Positions 33,544-42,498 of a stretch of DNA of 64,000 nucleotides are shown here, piece after piece; the stretch's first letter is position 1; every line of letters begins with the position of its first letter. The notes under the pieces are model-generated. The model saw only the letters and a program-made list of their open reading frames with translations, made no database searches and was not told the DNA's origin. The stretch comes from Pseudofrankia inefficax. GTDB lineage: Bacteria > Actinomycetota > Actinomycetes > Frankiales > Frankiaceae. The position numbers and the translations under genes are program-made. The stretch is from positions 5,084,001 to 5,148,000 of the forward strand of contig NC_014666.1 of the NCBI RefSeq assembly GCF_000166135.1, in the 5' to 3' direction.

Positions 33544-34877
33544 TCGCCAGTCCCGATCAGCGTCGTCCGGGCCGTCACGTCCACGCGGAGCAGGAAGACC
33601 GAGGCGATGCCGACGTCCTCCGTGGCCGTGCGGGTCACGCCGCCGCCCCCGGCCGGACCGTTCAGCCACAGCGCCGCGACCTCCTGCCCGACCCGGCGGG
33701 CGCTGCGCAGGTCCGGAGTCCGCGCCGCGACGCGAGCCCGGACCTCCCCCGGCTGGCCGCCAGAGCCAGAGCCGGGAAACACGGAGTCGACCCCGATCAG
33801 CTCGTACCTGGCCTCCCGTACGGGAATGGCGTCCCGGGTCAGCCGCTCCCGCACGAGGTCGAGGGCGAGCCGGCCCCGGGCCACCGCGTTGGGGCCGGCG
33901 TAGGAGATCTGCCCTTCGCCGATGAAGCCGTCGAGGTAACCCACCGAGACCTTGAGCGTCTCGGGCCGAGCCGTGCCCCGGACACCGGACACGGCCACCC
34001 GGTCGGCCCCGACCTGCGTGAGCTCGGTCGCGACGAAGTCCGCGACGACGTCCGGGGTGACGTAGCGCGCGGGATCGTGGATCTCGTAGAGCAGCTGCTC
34101 GGTCACCGTCGCGACCGACACCTCGCCACCGGTGCCCGCCAGCTTCGTCACCACGAACGAGCCGTCCGCGCGCACCTCGGCGAGCGGGAACCCGAGCCCT
34201 GCCAGGTCGTGGACGTCCTTGACGCCGGGATCGACGAAATAGCCGCCCGTCAGCTGGCCGGCGCACTCCAACAGGTGGCCGACCGCGGTTCCCGCCGCGA
34301 GCCGGGTCCAGTCGTCGTGCGCCCAGCCGAACTCGTGCACGAGCGGGGCGAGGAACAGCGACGGGTCCGCGACCCGACCGGCGACGATCACGTCGGCGCC
34401 CTGGTCGAGGGCGCCCAGCAGCGCGTCCATCCCCAGGTAGGCGTTCGCGGAGATGACCTCGCGGAGCGACGACACCCGCCCCGGGCGCTCCAGCAGGGGA
34501 GGGTCGGCGCTCCGGACGGCCGGGAGGACGTCGTCGCCCGTGATCGCCGCGATCCGCAGGCCGTGCAGCCCCAACACGGCGGCCCGCGCCGCGACGCGGT
34601 GGGCCGCGCCGAGCGGGTTCGCGGCGCCCATGTTCGTGATGATCGTGGTGCCGTTTCGCACCGCCGGTTCGAGGACCGCGTCCATCCGCTCGTCGAGCCA
34701 CTCGTTCCAGCCACCGTCGGGATCCCTGCGCCGCTCCAGCTGCGCGAGCGCGATGCTGCGTTCGGCGAGGCACTCGAAGACGAGGTAGTCCAGCTCCCCG
34801 CGGTCCGCCAGGTCCACGGCCGGAGCGATCCGATCGTCGGCGAAGCCCGCGCCGGCGCCGATCCGGATCGTCCTCAC
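33540..34877 (-). CDS. DUF1446/AtuA-family protein
   Basis: 445 residues of the DUF1446 family, the large domain of AtuA of acyclic terpene (citronellol/geranyl-CoA) utilisation. IRIGAGAGFADDR at the start, NGTTIITNMGAANP, GADVIVAGRVADPSLFLAPLVHEFGW and EGQISYAGPNAVARGRLA are the conserved segments. Of the two adjacent GTG starts (34880, 34877) the second has better spacing from GGAGG. It pairs with the small AtuA-like protein downstream and is divergent from a LysR regulator that probably controls it. The function in vivo is unknown; breakdown of a branched or terpenoid acid is likely by family. Confidence 0.9.
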   Translation of the reverse strand: MRTIRIGAGAGFADDRIAPAVDLADRGELDYLVFECLAERSIALAQLERRRDPDGGWNEWLDERMDAVLEPAVRNGTTIITNMGAANPLGAAHRVAARAAVLGLHGLRIAAITGDDVLPAVRSADPPLLERPGRVSSLREVISANAYLGMDALLGALDQGADVIVAGRVADPSLFLAPLVHEFGWAHDDWTRLAAGTAVGHLLECAGQLTGGYFVDPGVKDVHDLAGLGFPLAEVRADGSFVVTKLAGTGGEVSVATVTEQLLYEIHDPARYVTPDVVADFVATELTQVGADRVAVSGVRGTARPETLKVSVGYLDGFIGEGQISYAGPNAVARGRLALDLVRERLTRDAIPVREARYELIGVDSVFPGSGSGGQPGEVRARVAARTPDLRSARRVGQEVAALWLNGPAGGGGVTRTATEDVGIASVFLLRVDVTARTTLIGTGE

Positions 34878-34939
34878 CACACCACCTCCGGCGCCGATCC
34901 TGGCCCGGGCGATGCATGCGACGCAAAGACCAAAAGTGT

Positions 34940-34953
34940 ATGCTTTCATGCAT
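34940..34953. promoter_or_regulatory. Possible LysR binding site
   Basis: ATGC-N6-GCAT is an inverted repeat within the 83-base divergent interval between the DUF1446 gene and the LysR gene; further TGCATG-type half-sites lie at 34912-34918 and 34948-34953. Its position is where a LysR-type regulator would be expected to bind for divergent control. Confidence 0.5.
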
Positions 34954-34960
34954 CACAGAC

Positions 34961-35896
34961 ATGGATCGCGCACGCACGACAGACCTCACGGTCGCGAGGG
35001 ACCTCACGATCGCTCAGCTGCGATCTGTGCTCGCTGTCGCCGAGACCGGATCTTTCACCGCGGCGGCGGCACGGACGCTGCTCAGCCAGCCGGCGCTCAG
35101 CCGGACCGTGCAGGACGTCGAGCGCACCGTCGGGACGCGCCTGTTCGACCGCACGACGCGCTCGGTCACCCCCACCACCCAGGGGCGCGAGTTCCTCGCC
35201 GTCGCCCGCGACATCGTCGGCGGCTTCGACGACGGCCTCGGCCGTTTCGCCGCCTACGTCGACGGCCGCAGCGGCACCCTGCACGTCACCGCCCTGCCGT
35301 CGCTCGCGGCGACCGTCCTGCCCGACGTCGCCGCGGCCTTCGCCGCCGAACGGCCCCAGGTGGGCGTCCGCGTCCTGGAAGGCAACGCCTCCCAGGTCCT
35401 ACGGCAGCTTCACGACGGCCGCGCGGACCTCGCGCTCACCGAGGACCCCGGCCAGGTCCGCGGCCTGCGCGTTCAGGCCGTCGGCGAGGACGAGATGATC
35501 GCCATCGTGCCGCCCGGCCACGAGCTGCAGGCCGCCGGCCGCACCACCTGGAAACAGCTCGCGCGTTATCCGTTCATCGCGATCGAGTCGGGCACCAGCC
35601 TGCGCCGCCTCGCCGACGACGCGTTCGCCCGCGCCGGAGCCGCGCCCACGCACCGCATCGAGACGACGTCCGTCGCGACAGCTGGCGGCCTCGTCGCCTC
35701 CGGCTTCGGCGTCTCGGCCGTCACCCGCGCCGTGCTGCCCCTGGTCGCCTTCGCCCAGACAGCAGTCGTCCCCATCGACGAGCCGGCCATCGCGCGATCG
35801 ATCGCGCTCGTCCACCCGGAAGTCCCCCAGCCGTCGGCCCTCACCATGGCCTTCGCCGCCGCGGTAACCGCCGCCCTACGGCGCCGGTCCGGCTAG
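34961..35896 (+). CDS. LysR family transcriptional regulator
   Basis: 311 residues from the ATG at 34961 (ATGs at 34940 and other upstream starts would overlap the putative operator). The winged helix-turn-helix is LTIAQLRSVLAVAETGSFTAAAARTLLSQPALSRTVQDVERTVGTRLFDR in effect, with the linker helix and then the periplasmic-binding-like effector domain from about residue 90 (GTLHVTALPSLAATVLP). It is divergent from the AtuA-type pair and probably controls it in response to the pathway substrate. Confidence 0.94.
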   Translation: MDRARTTDLTVARDLTIAQLRSVLAVAETGSFTAAAARTLLSQPALSRTVQDVERTVGTRLFDRTTRSVTPTTQGREFLAVARDIVGGFDDGLGRFAAYVDGRSGTLHVTALPSLAATVLPDVAAAFAAERPQVGVRVLEGNASQVLRQLHDGRADLALTEDPGQVRGLRVQAVGEDEMIAIVPPGHELQAAGRTTWKQLARYPFIAIESGTSLRRLADDAFARAGAAPTHRIETTSVATAGGLVASGFGVSAVTRAVLPLVAFAQTAVVPIDEPAIARSIALVHPEVPQPSALTMAFAAAVTAALRRRSG

Positions 35897-35924
35897 CCTC
35901 CGCGCGGGGCTGGTTCGGCTAGCC
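35891..35924. terminator. Repeat joining two convergent stop codons
   Basis: Two copies of the self-complementary octamer GGCTAGCC (35891-35898 and 35917-35924) can pair, with 18 bases between. They contain the LysR stop codon and the FluC stop codon on opposite strands. Confidence 0.55.
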
Positions 35925-36293
35925 CCACAGCGCCTGGGAGAACGCGACGCCGAGGACGGCGGCCCCGAGGGCGGCGAGCGCGCTCCCGAGGATGTTCGCG
36001 GCGGCGAGAGCCCGGGAGCCGGTCTCGGCCAGCCGCAACGTCTCGTACGAGAACGTCGAGTAGGTGCTCAGCGCCCCGCACAGCCCGGTCCCGACCAGGG
36101 CCGCCACCCGCGGGGAGGCCGCGCCGGCGGTGACCGCGCCGGTGATGAATCCGAGCAGCAGGCTCGCGGTGACGTTGACGGCGAACGTGCCCCAGGGAAA
36201 GACCGTGTCGTGGCGTGCCTGCACGGCCCGGTCGGTCAGGTAGCGCAGCGGCGCGCCGACGGCGGCGCCCGCGATGACGAGCAGCCAGTTCAC
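35919..36293 (-). CDS. fluC: Fluoride exporter, CrcB/FluC subunit
   Basis: 124 residues with four predicted membrane helices. The family signature is complete: APLRY near the first helix, [14 protein letters not shown] with the pore asparagine, and [17 protein letters not shown] with the phenylalanine-box and the central sodium-binding turn. FluC is a dual-topology dimeric fluoride channel that keeps cytoplasmic fluoride low. With the second homologue upstream it may form a heterodimer of opposite topology. The GTG start overlaps the stop of the DUF190 gene (GTGA). Confidence 0.93.
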   Translation of the reverse strand: MNWLLVIAGAAVGAPLRYLTDRAVQARHDTVFPWGTFAVNVTASLLLGFITGAVTAGAASPRVAALVGTGLCGALSTYSTFSYETLRLAETGSRALAAANILGSALAALGAAVLGVAFSQALWG

Positions 36294-36658
36294 CGGTCGC
36301 CCTTCCGGCCGGCATGGTCGCTCTTCCGGCCGACATAGCGGATGACCTCGACCTCGTCGAGGATGACGAGCCCCTCGCCGACCAACTCGTCGAGCTCGGG
36401 CAGGAAGCCGCGGATCCGGGCCTCGTCGTCGACGATGACGACGGCGACCGGCAGGTCCTCGCTCAGCGACAGCAGCCGACTGGTGTGCACGATCGAGGAC
36501 GCGCCGAACCCCTCGACGCCGTGGAAGACACTGGCTCCGGCGAGGCCGGCGTGATGCGCCCGGTGCACGATCTCCGTGGACAGCGGCCGGTGGTGCCAGA
36601 GGTCGCTTTCCCCGACGAACACCGTCAGCCGCAGCGCCCGGCCGGTCAGTCGTGTCAC
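36290..36658 (-). CDS. DUF190 family protein
   Basis: 122 residues. [44 protein letters not shown] is the unmistakable DUF190 start, followed by [18 protein letters not shown]. The fold is PII/NIF3-like (GlnB-type ferredoxin-like). It is soluble and found next to CrcB/FluC genes, presumably regulating or supporting fluoride export; no activity is established. Both its start and its stop overlap those of flanking FluC genes by four bases, so the three are made in a coupled way. Confidence 0.92.
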   Translation of the reverse strand: MTRLTGRALRLTVFVGESDLWHHRPLSTEIVHRAHHAGLAGASVFHGVEGFGASSIVHTSRLLSLSEDLPVAVVIVDDEARIRGFLPELDELVGEGLVILDEVEVIRYVGRKSDHAGRKGDR

Positions 36659-37131
36659 GCCCGCCCCCTCGCCAGTCGCCGCGTCGCCGCCGCCGCGAGC
36701 CACACGGCACCGAGCGCGCCGGCCATCGTCGCGGCCAGATAGCCGAGCGCCAGGCCGGCCCGACCGGCGTCCAGCAGCCGTTGTGTGTCGACCGCGTAGG
36801 TGGAGAACGTCGTGAACCCGCCGAGGATCCCGGTGCCAAGGAAGGGGCGGACCAGGGGGTGCGCGGTCCGCACCTCGGCGATCAGGACCATCAGCACGCC
36901 GATCGCGGCGCAGCCGGACACGTTCACCGCCCACGTCGTCCACGGGAACGCGCCAGCCGGGGTCGGCCACGCCAACGCCGCCCCGTAGCGGGCGCAGGCA
37001 CCCAGCACCCCGCCGGCGGAGATCACCAGCAGCAGCGCGACCGGCGCCCGGCGCAGCTCACCGCGCTGCGCCGGAACATGCAGATCGACGTCAGGGTCGG
37101 TGGGCTCGGGTGCCGGCTCGACCTTGGTCAC
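36655..37131 (-). CDS. fluC: Fluoride exporter, CrcB/FluC subunit
   Basis: 158 residues, longer than usual because of an N-terminal ~40-residue polar extension ([17 protein letters not shown]...). The membrane part shows [25 protein letters not shown] with the pore Asn and [17 protein letters not shown] with the Phe-box. The GTG start has an AGGAGG eight bases before. It begins the fluoride operon (FluC, DUF190, FluC). No fluoride riboswitch was recognised in the leader. Confidence 0.92.
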   Translation of the reverse strand: MTKVEPAPEPTDPDVDLHVPAQRGELRRAPVALLLVISAGGVLGACARYGAALAWPTPAGAFPWTTWAVNVSGCAAIGVLMVLIAEVRTAHPLVRPFLGTGILGGFTTFSTYAVDTQRLLDAGRAGLALGYLAATMAGALGAVWLAAAATRRLARGRA

Positions 37132-37175
37132 AGCCAACCTCCTACCTGCGCGGCGCCCAGAGCTCGATCTCGGGC

Positions 37176-37187
37176 GTGACTCGTCAC
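37176..37187. promoter_or_regulatory. Palindrome in the leader of the fluoride operon
   Basis: GTGAC-TC-GTCAC, perfect arms of five, 45 bases upstream of the first FluC start. It could be an operator; no second copy was found in this window. Confidence 0.4.
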
Positions 37188-37346
37188 AAGTAGGGACCGT
37201 TGGCGGCACGAACACCGCGGTTCGGGTACGGCGGGCCCCACCGCCGCGGCGGCCCGCAGGCTGCCTGACCCCACACTATCGCCCGCGGGCCGCCAGCCGC
37301 CCGCCAGCCTCCGTCTCGATCCGAAGCCGGCGGATTTCCGCGCCGA

Positions 37347-38423
37347 TCAGGGCGGCTCGGGCAGGCCGATCGGGCCCGGCCCCCAGCCCCAGGGCGGGTC
37401 GGGAAGCTCCCGGCGCAGCACGGGCGCGATGTCGGACTGGAAGAGCTCCAGGCTGGCCCGGTGCTGGGCGGCGGTGAGACCGCTGGCCTCGGCGTGCAGG
37501 TGCAGGACGCTGTGCCCGAACCGCTCGTGGTAGCGGTGCACCTTCTCGACGATCTGGGCCGGGCTGCCGATCAGGGCCGAGCTGCGCTCGACGAAGTCCT
37601 CCAGGGTCGAGAAGACCGGCTGCATCCCGAGGCTCTTCTGGAAGGCGAGCTGCCCCTCGAAGACGGGCCGGTAGGCGTCGAGCGCGTCCTGCGAGTTGCG
37701 GGCGGCGTAGTAGCCCGCCGTGCCCGCGCCGACGGCGATCGCGGCCGGGTCGTGGCCGTAGTGGGCCCAGCGCTCCCGGTAGTAGCGGACAAGCTCGGCG
37801 TAGGGCTCGATCGGGTTGGTGACATTGGCCGAGAACAACGGGTCGCCGTAACGGGCGGCGAGGTCCACCGACTCCCTGCTGGTGGCGCTGCCGTGCCAGA
37901 TCCGGATCGGTCGCTGCAGCGGCCGGGGCCAGACCTCGGCCTCGCGCAGCGGCGGACGGAACCTGGTGTCATAGGTGATCTTGTTGTCGCGCCAGAGCCG
38001 GCGGAAGACCTCGTACGACTCCGCGTTGCGGTCCCACTGGTCCTCGGGCGTGACGTGGAACAGGTCCCGCTGGGCCGCGCCGTTGCCCTTGCCGATGATC
38101 AGCTCCAGCCGGCCGCCGGCCAGGTGGTCGAGCGTCGCGTAGTCCTCGAAGGCGCGGACCGGGTCGAGCAGGCTCAGCGTGGTCACGGCGGTGAACAGCC
38201 GGATCCGCCGGGTCAGCGCGGCGACGTGGCTCAGCACCACGGTCGGCGACGAGGAGATGAACGGGCGCTCGTGCCGCTCCCCCACCCCGAACCCGTCGAA
38301 GCCGAGCTCCTCCGCCAACAACGCGCTGTCGAGCACCGCGCGGAACCGGTCCGCGGTGCTCGGCACCGCGCCGGTGATCGGATCCGGCGCATGGACGATC
38401 AGCGTGATCGTGATGAACCTCAT
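37347..38423 (-). CDS. LLM-class flavin/F420-dependent oxidoreductase
   Basis: 358 residues, luciferase-like. LDSALLAEELGFDGFGVGERHERPFISSSPTVVLSHVAALTRRIRLFTAVTTLSLLDPVRAFEDYATLDHLAGGRLEL is divided here into recognised parts: the GERH segment, the TTLSLLDP strand and the AGGRLELIIGKG turn. It would oxidise with FMNH2/O2 or transfer hydride with F420. It is the last gene of the minus-strand unit with two NTF2-like genes, overlapping the stop/start ATGA of the nearer one. Confidence 0.92.
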   Translation of the reverse strand: MRFITITLIVHAPDPITGAVPSTADRFRAVLDSALLAEELGFDGFGVGERHERPFISSSPTVVLSHVAALTRRIRLFTAVTTLSLLDPVRAFEDYATLDHLAGGRLELIIGKGNGAAQRDLFHVTPEDQWDRNAESYEVFRRLWRDNKITYDTRFRPPLREAEVWPRPLQRPIRIWHGSATSRESVDLAARYGDPLFSANVTNPIEPYAELVRYYRERWAHYGHDPAAIAVGAGTAGYYAARNSQDALDAYRPVFEGQLAFQKSLGMQPVFSTLEDFVERSSALIGSPAQIVEKVHRYHERFGHSVLHLHAEASGLTAAQHRASLELFQSDIAPVLRRELPDPPWGWGPGPIGLPEPP

Positions 38424-38896
38424 GACGCCGCCCGGACCGGCGCAGCCTCGCCGGCCGGCCGCGGTGCCAGCCAGGTGGCCGTGGACAGGCTCCGGGCCGA
38501 GGGGCCGTCGGGGTCGTCGTCCGGCCGGTTGCCGCGCGTGACCTGCCGCTCGGCGATCCGCCAGCCCAGCGGGGTGCGCACCACGGTGTCCTGGTAGTCA
38601 CCGGACCCGGCCGTGCCATCGCCGCGGATCACGAAGTACTTCGCCCAGACCCGCAGCGTGTCCTCGTCGACCCGGTGGACGGCCACGTCCGTGGTGTGGT
38701 GCGGGAACATCACCCGCCCGAACGGCAGCCCACCGACGACCCGGGCCAGCGGCGCCTCACCCATCACCGCGTCGGCGGTGTACGCCCCGGGCACGGCGGC
38801 CAGGGCGAGGTTGTCGAACTGGTGCGGATGCCGGGCGAGCAGGTCGCAGACCTCGGCGTAGGTGGCCGCGTCGACCGGCACCACCGTCACGCCCAT
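38420..38896 (-). CDS. SnoaL-like/NTF2-fold protein
   Basis: 158 residues. HHTTDVAVHRVDEDTLRVWAKYFVIRGDG and SGDYQDTVVRTPLGWRIAERQVTRGN give the antiparallel sheet of an NTF2-fold protein; the first helices are short. Catalytic residues cannot be assigned. The start overlaps the preceding gene by ten bases and the stop overlaps the LLM gene by four, so this trio is expressed as one unit. It may form a heterodimer with the protein encoded at 38887. Confidence 0.85.
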   Translation of the reverse strand: MGVTVVPVDAATYAEVCDLLARHPHQFDNLALAAVPGAYTADAVMGEAPLARVVGGLPFGRVMFPHHTTDVAVHRVDEDTLRVWAKYFVIRGDGTAGSGDYQDTVVRTPLGWRIAERQVTRGNRPDDDPDGPSARSLSTATWLAPRPAGEAAPVRAAS

Positions 38897-39378
38897 GGCG
38901 CCTCCCCGTCGCCGTCCCCGATGACGGCCGGGCCGCCGTGGCGTGGGTGGACGGTGCGCCGGGCCACCCGCCAGCCGGCTGGCGTCTCGGCCAGGACGTC
39001 GAGGACGTCGGCGCTGGCCACGCTCCCGTCGCCCGCGATTGTCACCAGCCGGCTCCAGGCGGCCAGCCCGGCGGGGACGCGCTTCACCTCGGTGTTGACG
39101 ACGTGGTGGGACGGCGACGTCGCCGGTTCCAGGGCTGGCGGGTCGACGAAGACCTGGGCGAGCAGCTCCTGGTCGGCGTTGTCGATCGCGTGGCCGAAGC
39201 GCGCGAGGACCTGCGCCACCGCCGCCGTCTCGTCGGCGGTCGCCGCGGGCAGCGCGGCGAACGCGGCGTAGGTGGCCGGCAGGCGGTGCTGCTCCACCCT
39301 CACCCCGGCGCTGTCGCGCACGCCACCGGGTGGGGAACCGCCGGGCCGCAGGTGCCCCGCGATGTGGTCTGTCGTCAC
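38887..39378 (-). CDS. SnoaL-like/NTF2-fold protein
   Basis: 163 residues. DETAAVAQVLARFGHAIDNADQELLAQVFVD has the NTF2 opening helices, then PSHHVVNTEV and WRVARRTVHPRHGG. It is related in fold to the product of the next gene, which it overlaps. A paired arrangement suggests a hetero-oligomer. First gene of the unit that ends with the LLM enzyme; copy B of the dispersed inverted repeat lies upstream. Confidence 0.85.
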   Translation of the reverse strand: MTTDHIAGHLRPGGSPPGGVRDSAGVRVEQHRLPATYAAFAALPAATADETAAVAQVLARFGHAIDNADQELLAQVFVDPPALEPATSPSHHVVNTEVKRVPAGLAAWSRLVTIAGDGSVASADVLDVLAETPAGWRVARRTVHPRHGGPAVIGDGDGEAPWA

Positions 39379-39481
39379 GTCGGCACGCTAACCCCAATCC
39401 CCGCCACTCCCGCCGTTTTGTAACGCGACTGAAGCGTCCGGCGCTGACCCCGGCAGCGGGGCCGGGCCGGGGGCCGGCCGG

Positions 39482-39560
39482 GTGATCGCCGATTTCGCCT
39501 TCAAGTGGTCGTGAGTCGGGTCGTCTCGCAACCGGCTCAGGGCCAAAACGACGATCATGC
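39482..39560. repeat. Dispersed ~80-base inverted repeat, copy B
   Basis: Left arm GTGATCGCCGATTTCGCCTT (39482-39501) is degenerate; the right arm AGGGCCAAAACGACGATCAT (39539-39558) matches copies A and C well. It lies in the 234-base gap between the SsuD-like gene and the NTF2-like pair. Confidence 0.65.
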
Positions 39561-39612
39561 TCGGGGTTCGGCACGGATAGCCGTTGCCGGGGGCGGCTCG
39601 AGGAGCCGCGGA

Positions 39613-40749
39613 TCACGGCCCCGAGACCGGGACGGGCGGCTGGACTTCCTTGACGATGCCGCGGCGGCGGAGTAGCCGGCCGGCGCCCTCGGCGAACCAG
39701 TAGGCCTCCTCCAGGTGTGGCTGGCCGGACAGAATCGCGTGGTCGATGCCCAGCGCGTGGTATTCCTCGAGCCGTTCGGCGACCTGTTCGTGGCTGCCGA
39801 CCAGCGCGGTCCCGGCGCCGCCGCGGACCAGGCCGTACCCGGCCCACAGGTTCGGGTAGATCTCCAGGTCCTCGCGGCGGCCCCCGTGCAGGTCCTGCAT
39901 GCGCCGCTGCCCGACCGAGTCCATCTTCGCCAGGTCGGCCTGCGCCGACGCGATGCGTTCCGGGCTGAGGTTCTCGATCATCCGGTTGGCCTCGTCCCAG
40001 GCCTGGCTCGCGGTGTCGCGGCCCAGGACGTGCAGCCGGATGCCGAACCGCAGTCCGGGGTTCCCGGCGGCCGCCGCCTTCTCGCGCATCCGGTCGAGCC
40101 GCTCCTTCAGCTGCGGCGGCGTCTCACCCCAGGCGAGGTAGACGTCGGCGTGCGCGGCCGCGACGTCCTCGGCGGCCGGGCTCGCGCCGCCGAAGAACAC
40201 CGGCGGTGTCCCCCACCGGCTCGGCCGGGACGTCGCCCCCTGGACCTGGAAGTACTTGCCAGTGAAGTCGAACGGCGTCCCGCCGGACGCGCCCCGCAGC
40301 ACCTGGAGGAACTCGGCGGTGCGCGCGTAACGCTCGTCGTGGGAGAGGTAGTCACCGAACCGGCGCTGCTCGACCGGGTCGCCGCCCGTCACGACGTTCA
40401 GGTACAGCCGTCCCGCCGAGATGCGCTGGAACGTCTGGGCCTGCTGGGCGGCGAGCGTCGGGCTGAGGAACCCCGGGCGGAACGCGACCAGGAACCGCAG
40501 CCGTGAGGTGACCTGCGACAGCGCGGCGGTGGTGAGCCAGGCGTCCTCGCACCAGCTGCCGGTCGGGGTCAGCATCGCCTCGAACCCGAGCTGTTCGGCC
40601 GAGCGGGCGATCTGGCCGAGGTAGTCGATGTCCGGCGGACGCTCGACGGCCTCGGAGTCGCCGATGCCGCTCGAACCCGCGCGGCCGGAGCCGACGATCC
40701 CCCGGCCGTCGCCGTTCGTGGGCAGGTACCAGTGCAGGTGCAGGGACAT
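39613..40749 (-). CDS. LLM-class FMN-dependent alkanesulfonate monooxygenase-like (SsuD-like)
   Basis: 378 residues, close to the 381 of E. coli SsuD. LHWYLPTNGDGRG near the N-terminus, LRFLVAFRPGFLSPTLAAQQAQTFQRIS, GRLYLNVVTGGDPVEQRRFGD and PPVFFGGASPAAEDVAAAHADVYL are the segments typical of SsuD, which cleaves alkanesulfonates to aldehyde and sulfite with FMNH2 and O2. It follows the permease gene by 47 bases and belongs to the sulfonate-type ABC operon. The FMN reductase SsuE is not in the window. Confidence 0.92.
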   Translation of the reverse strand: MSLHLHWYLPTNGDGRGIVGSGRAGSSGIGDSEAVERPPDIDYLGQIARSAEQLGFEAMLTPTGSWCEDAWLTTAALSQVTSRLRFLVAFRPGFLSPTLAAQQAQTFQRISAGRLYLNVVTGGDPVEQRRFGDYLSHDERYARTAEFLQVLRGASGGTPFDFTGKYFQVQGATSRPSRWGTPPVFFGGASPAAEDVAAAHADVYLAWGETPPQLKERLDRMREKAAAAGNPGLRFGIRLHVLGRDTASQAWDEANRMIENLSPERIASAQADLAKMDSVGQRRMQDLHGGRREDLEIYPNLWAGYGLVRGGAGTALVGSHEQVAERLEEYHALGIDHAILSGQPHLEEAYWFAEGAGRLLRRRGIVKEVQPPVPVSGP

Positions 40750-40796
40750 CAGCGGCCCTTCCGGTCAGCGGCTCGTGAACGTAGCGGCTCTTGGGA

Positions 40797-41702
40797 TCAG
40801 CGGGTCGTGGGGTCGGCGAAACGGTGCAGGAGGCGCAGCAGGCCGTCGAAGGCGATGCCGAGCACCGAGATGGCGAGGATGCCGGACAGGACGAGCGGCG
40901 TCTGCAGGTTCACGCCGGCATTGTTGATCAGGTAGCCGAGGCCGCTCGTCGCCGCGATCAGCTCCACCGCCACGATGCTCGTCCACGCGCCACCCATCGC
41001 CAGCCGCATGCCGGTGATGATGGCCGGCAGCGCGCTACGCAGCCGGACGGTCAGCAGCGCCCACAGCGGCGACGCGCCGAGGCTCCGGCTCGCCTGCACC
41101 AGCTCCTTGGGGACCGCGTCGAGCGCCGACACCGTCGCGATGATCATCACGGGCACCACCCCGATGAGGATCAGGATGAACTTCGGCGTCTCACCGATGC
41201 CGAACCACACGATGAACAGCGGGATGAACGCCAGCGGCGGCAACGGCCGGGTGATCTCGATGATCGGGTCGAGCAGGTGCCGGATGACCCGTACCGAGGC
41301 CATGACCCCGCCCATGGCGACGCCCAGGACGACGCCTGCCGCCCAGCCGGCGAGGATGCGCGCGGCGCTGACGAGCGCGTGCTGCCACAGCGTCTTGCCC
41401 TGCACCGCCGGGTACTTCTGGAAGAGGTAGTGCCAGAAGGTGCTCACCGTCTTCTGCACCGTCGGCAGGATCACCGGGTCGTCCTTCAAGTAGGACCCGA
41501 CCTCCCAGATCGCGGCAGCCAGAATCAGGCCGATCACGCCATACGCCAGCCTGGACCAGGAGATCACCCTGGCCGGGGCTCGCTCCCCGGCCAGGGTGAT
41601 CGTGGCCTCGGCCATCGCCCGCGCCGAGAGCTGCGCATCGACTCCCGGCAGGCCGCGCATGGCGCCAGCGGCCTGGGAACTGGGTGACACCTCAGTGCTC
41701 AT
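40797..41702 (-). CDS. ABC transporter permease, sulfonate/nitrate/taurine type (SsuC-like)
   Basis: 301 residues. After a ~40-residue polar N-terminus there are about six membrane helices. The cytoplasmic EAA loop is seen as ELVQASRSLGASPLWALLTVRL, the site that contacts the ATPase. Together with the binding protein and ATPase upstream it would form the importer. It overlaps the ATPase gene by 11 bases. Confidence 0.94.
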   Translation of the reverse strand: MSTEVSPSSQAAGAMRGLPGVDAQLSARAMAEATITLAGERAPARVISWSRLAYGVIGLILAAAIWEVGSYLKDDPVILPTVQKTVSTFWHYLFQKYPAVQGKTLWQHALVSAARILAGWAAGVVLGVAMGGVMASVRVIRHLLDPIIEITRPLPPLAFIPLFIVWFGIGETPKFILILIGVVPVMIIATVSALDAVPKELVQASRSLGASPLWALLTVRLRSALPAIITGMRLAMGGAWTSIVAVELIAATSGLGYLINNAGVNLQTPLVLSGILAISVLGIAFDGLLRLLHRFADPTTR

Positions 41703-42498
41703 TGTCGAGCGCCTCCCTTATCTGGCGCTTGAGCCGCACGAACTCCAGGGTCTCCGTGTCGGCGATGCCGCGGGGCCTGGGCAGGTCGATGTCGATGACC
41801 GCCCGGGTCCGGCCAGGACTTCCGGACATGACGCAGACCCGGTCGCCCAGCAGAGCCGCCTCCTCGACGTCGTGGGTGACGAACACGATCGTGATCCGGT
41901 CCCGTTGCCACAGGTCGAGCAGGAACCGCTGCATCGCGACCCGGGTGATCGCGTCGAGCGCGCCGAACGGCTCGTCCATCAGCAGCAGCCTCGGGCGGTT
42001 CACCAGGACCCTGGCGAAGGCCGCCCGGTGCCGCATGCCGCCGGAGAGCTCGTGCGGGTAGGCGTCCCGGGCGTCGCCGAGGCCGACCGTCTCCAGCAGC
42101 TCGACGGCCCGGCCGCGTGTCTCGGCGTCGAGCTCGTGGCGGGCCCGCGGCCCGTAGAGCACATTGTCGAGCACGCTGAGCCACGGGAACAGCATCGGCG
42201 TCTGGAACAGCACGCCACGGTCGGGCCCGGGCCCGGTGACCGGCCGCTCGTCGACGAGCACCTCCCCGCCGTCCGGGTGGGAGAAGCCGGCGAGCATGTT
42301 CAGCAACGTCGACTTGCCACAGCCGGACGGTCCCAGCAGGCACAGGAACTCGCCGGGCGCGACCGTCAGGTCGAACCCGTCGAGCGCGAGGCGCGCGGGT
42401 GCCCGGCGCGAGCGCCCGGCGAACTGCTTGCGCACACCGATGATCTCGACGGCGGGTCTGGTGCCGGCGCCCGCCCGCGCCTGCTGGGTGGTGGTCAC
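41692..42498 (-). CDS. ABC transporter ATP-binding protein, sulfonate/nitrate/taurine type (SsuB-like)
   Basis: 268 residues. Walker A GPSGCGKST, Q-loop region VLFQTPMLFPWLSV, the ABC signature LSGGMRHRAAFAR, Walker B LLLMDEPFGALD and the H-loop VFVTHD are all present. MDEPFGALD with FPWL is typical of the nitrate/sulfonate/taurine ATPases. It powers import by the adjacent permease. It overlaps the binding-protein gene by four bases. Confidence 0.96.
   Translation of the reverse strand: MTTTQQARAGAGTRPAVEIIGVRKQFAGRSRRAPARLALDGFDLTVAPGEFLCLLGPSGCGKSTLLNMLAGFSHPDGGEVLVDERPVTGPGPDRGVLFQTPMLFPWLSVLDNVLYGPRARHELDAETRGRAVELLETVGLGDARDAYPHELSGGMRHRAAFARVLVNRPRLLLMDEPFGALDAITRVAMQRFLLDLWQRDRITIVFVTHDVEEAALLGDRVCVMSGSPGRTRAVIDIDLPRPRGIADTETLEFVRLKRQIREALDNEH

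Noticed and set aside
37132-37346. Fluoride riboswitch before the FluC operon
   Set aside because: The leader was read on the minus strand for the GGxGATGG...CTGATGACTCC type elements and none was seen. A covariance search is needed to be certain.
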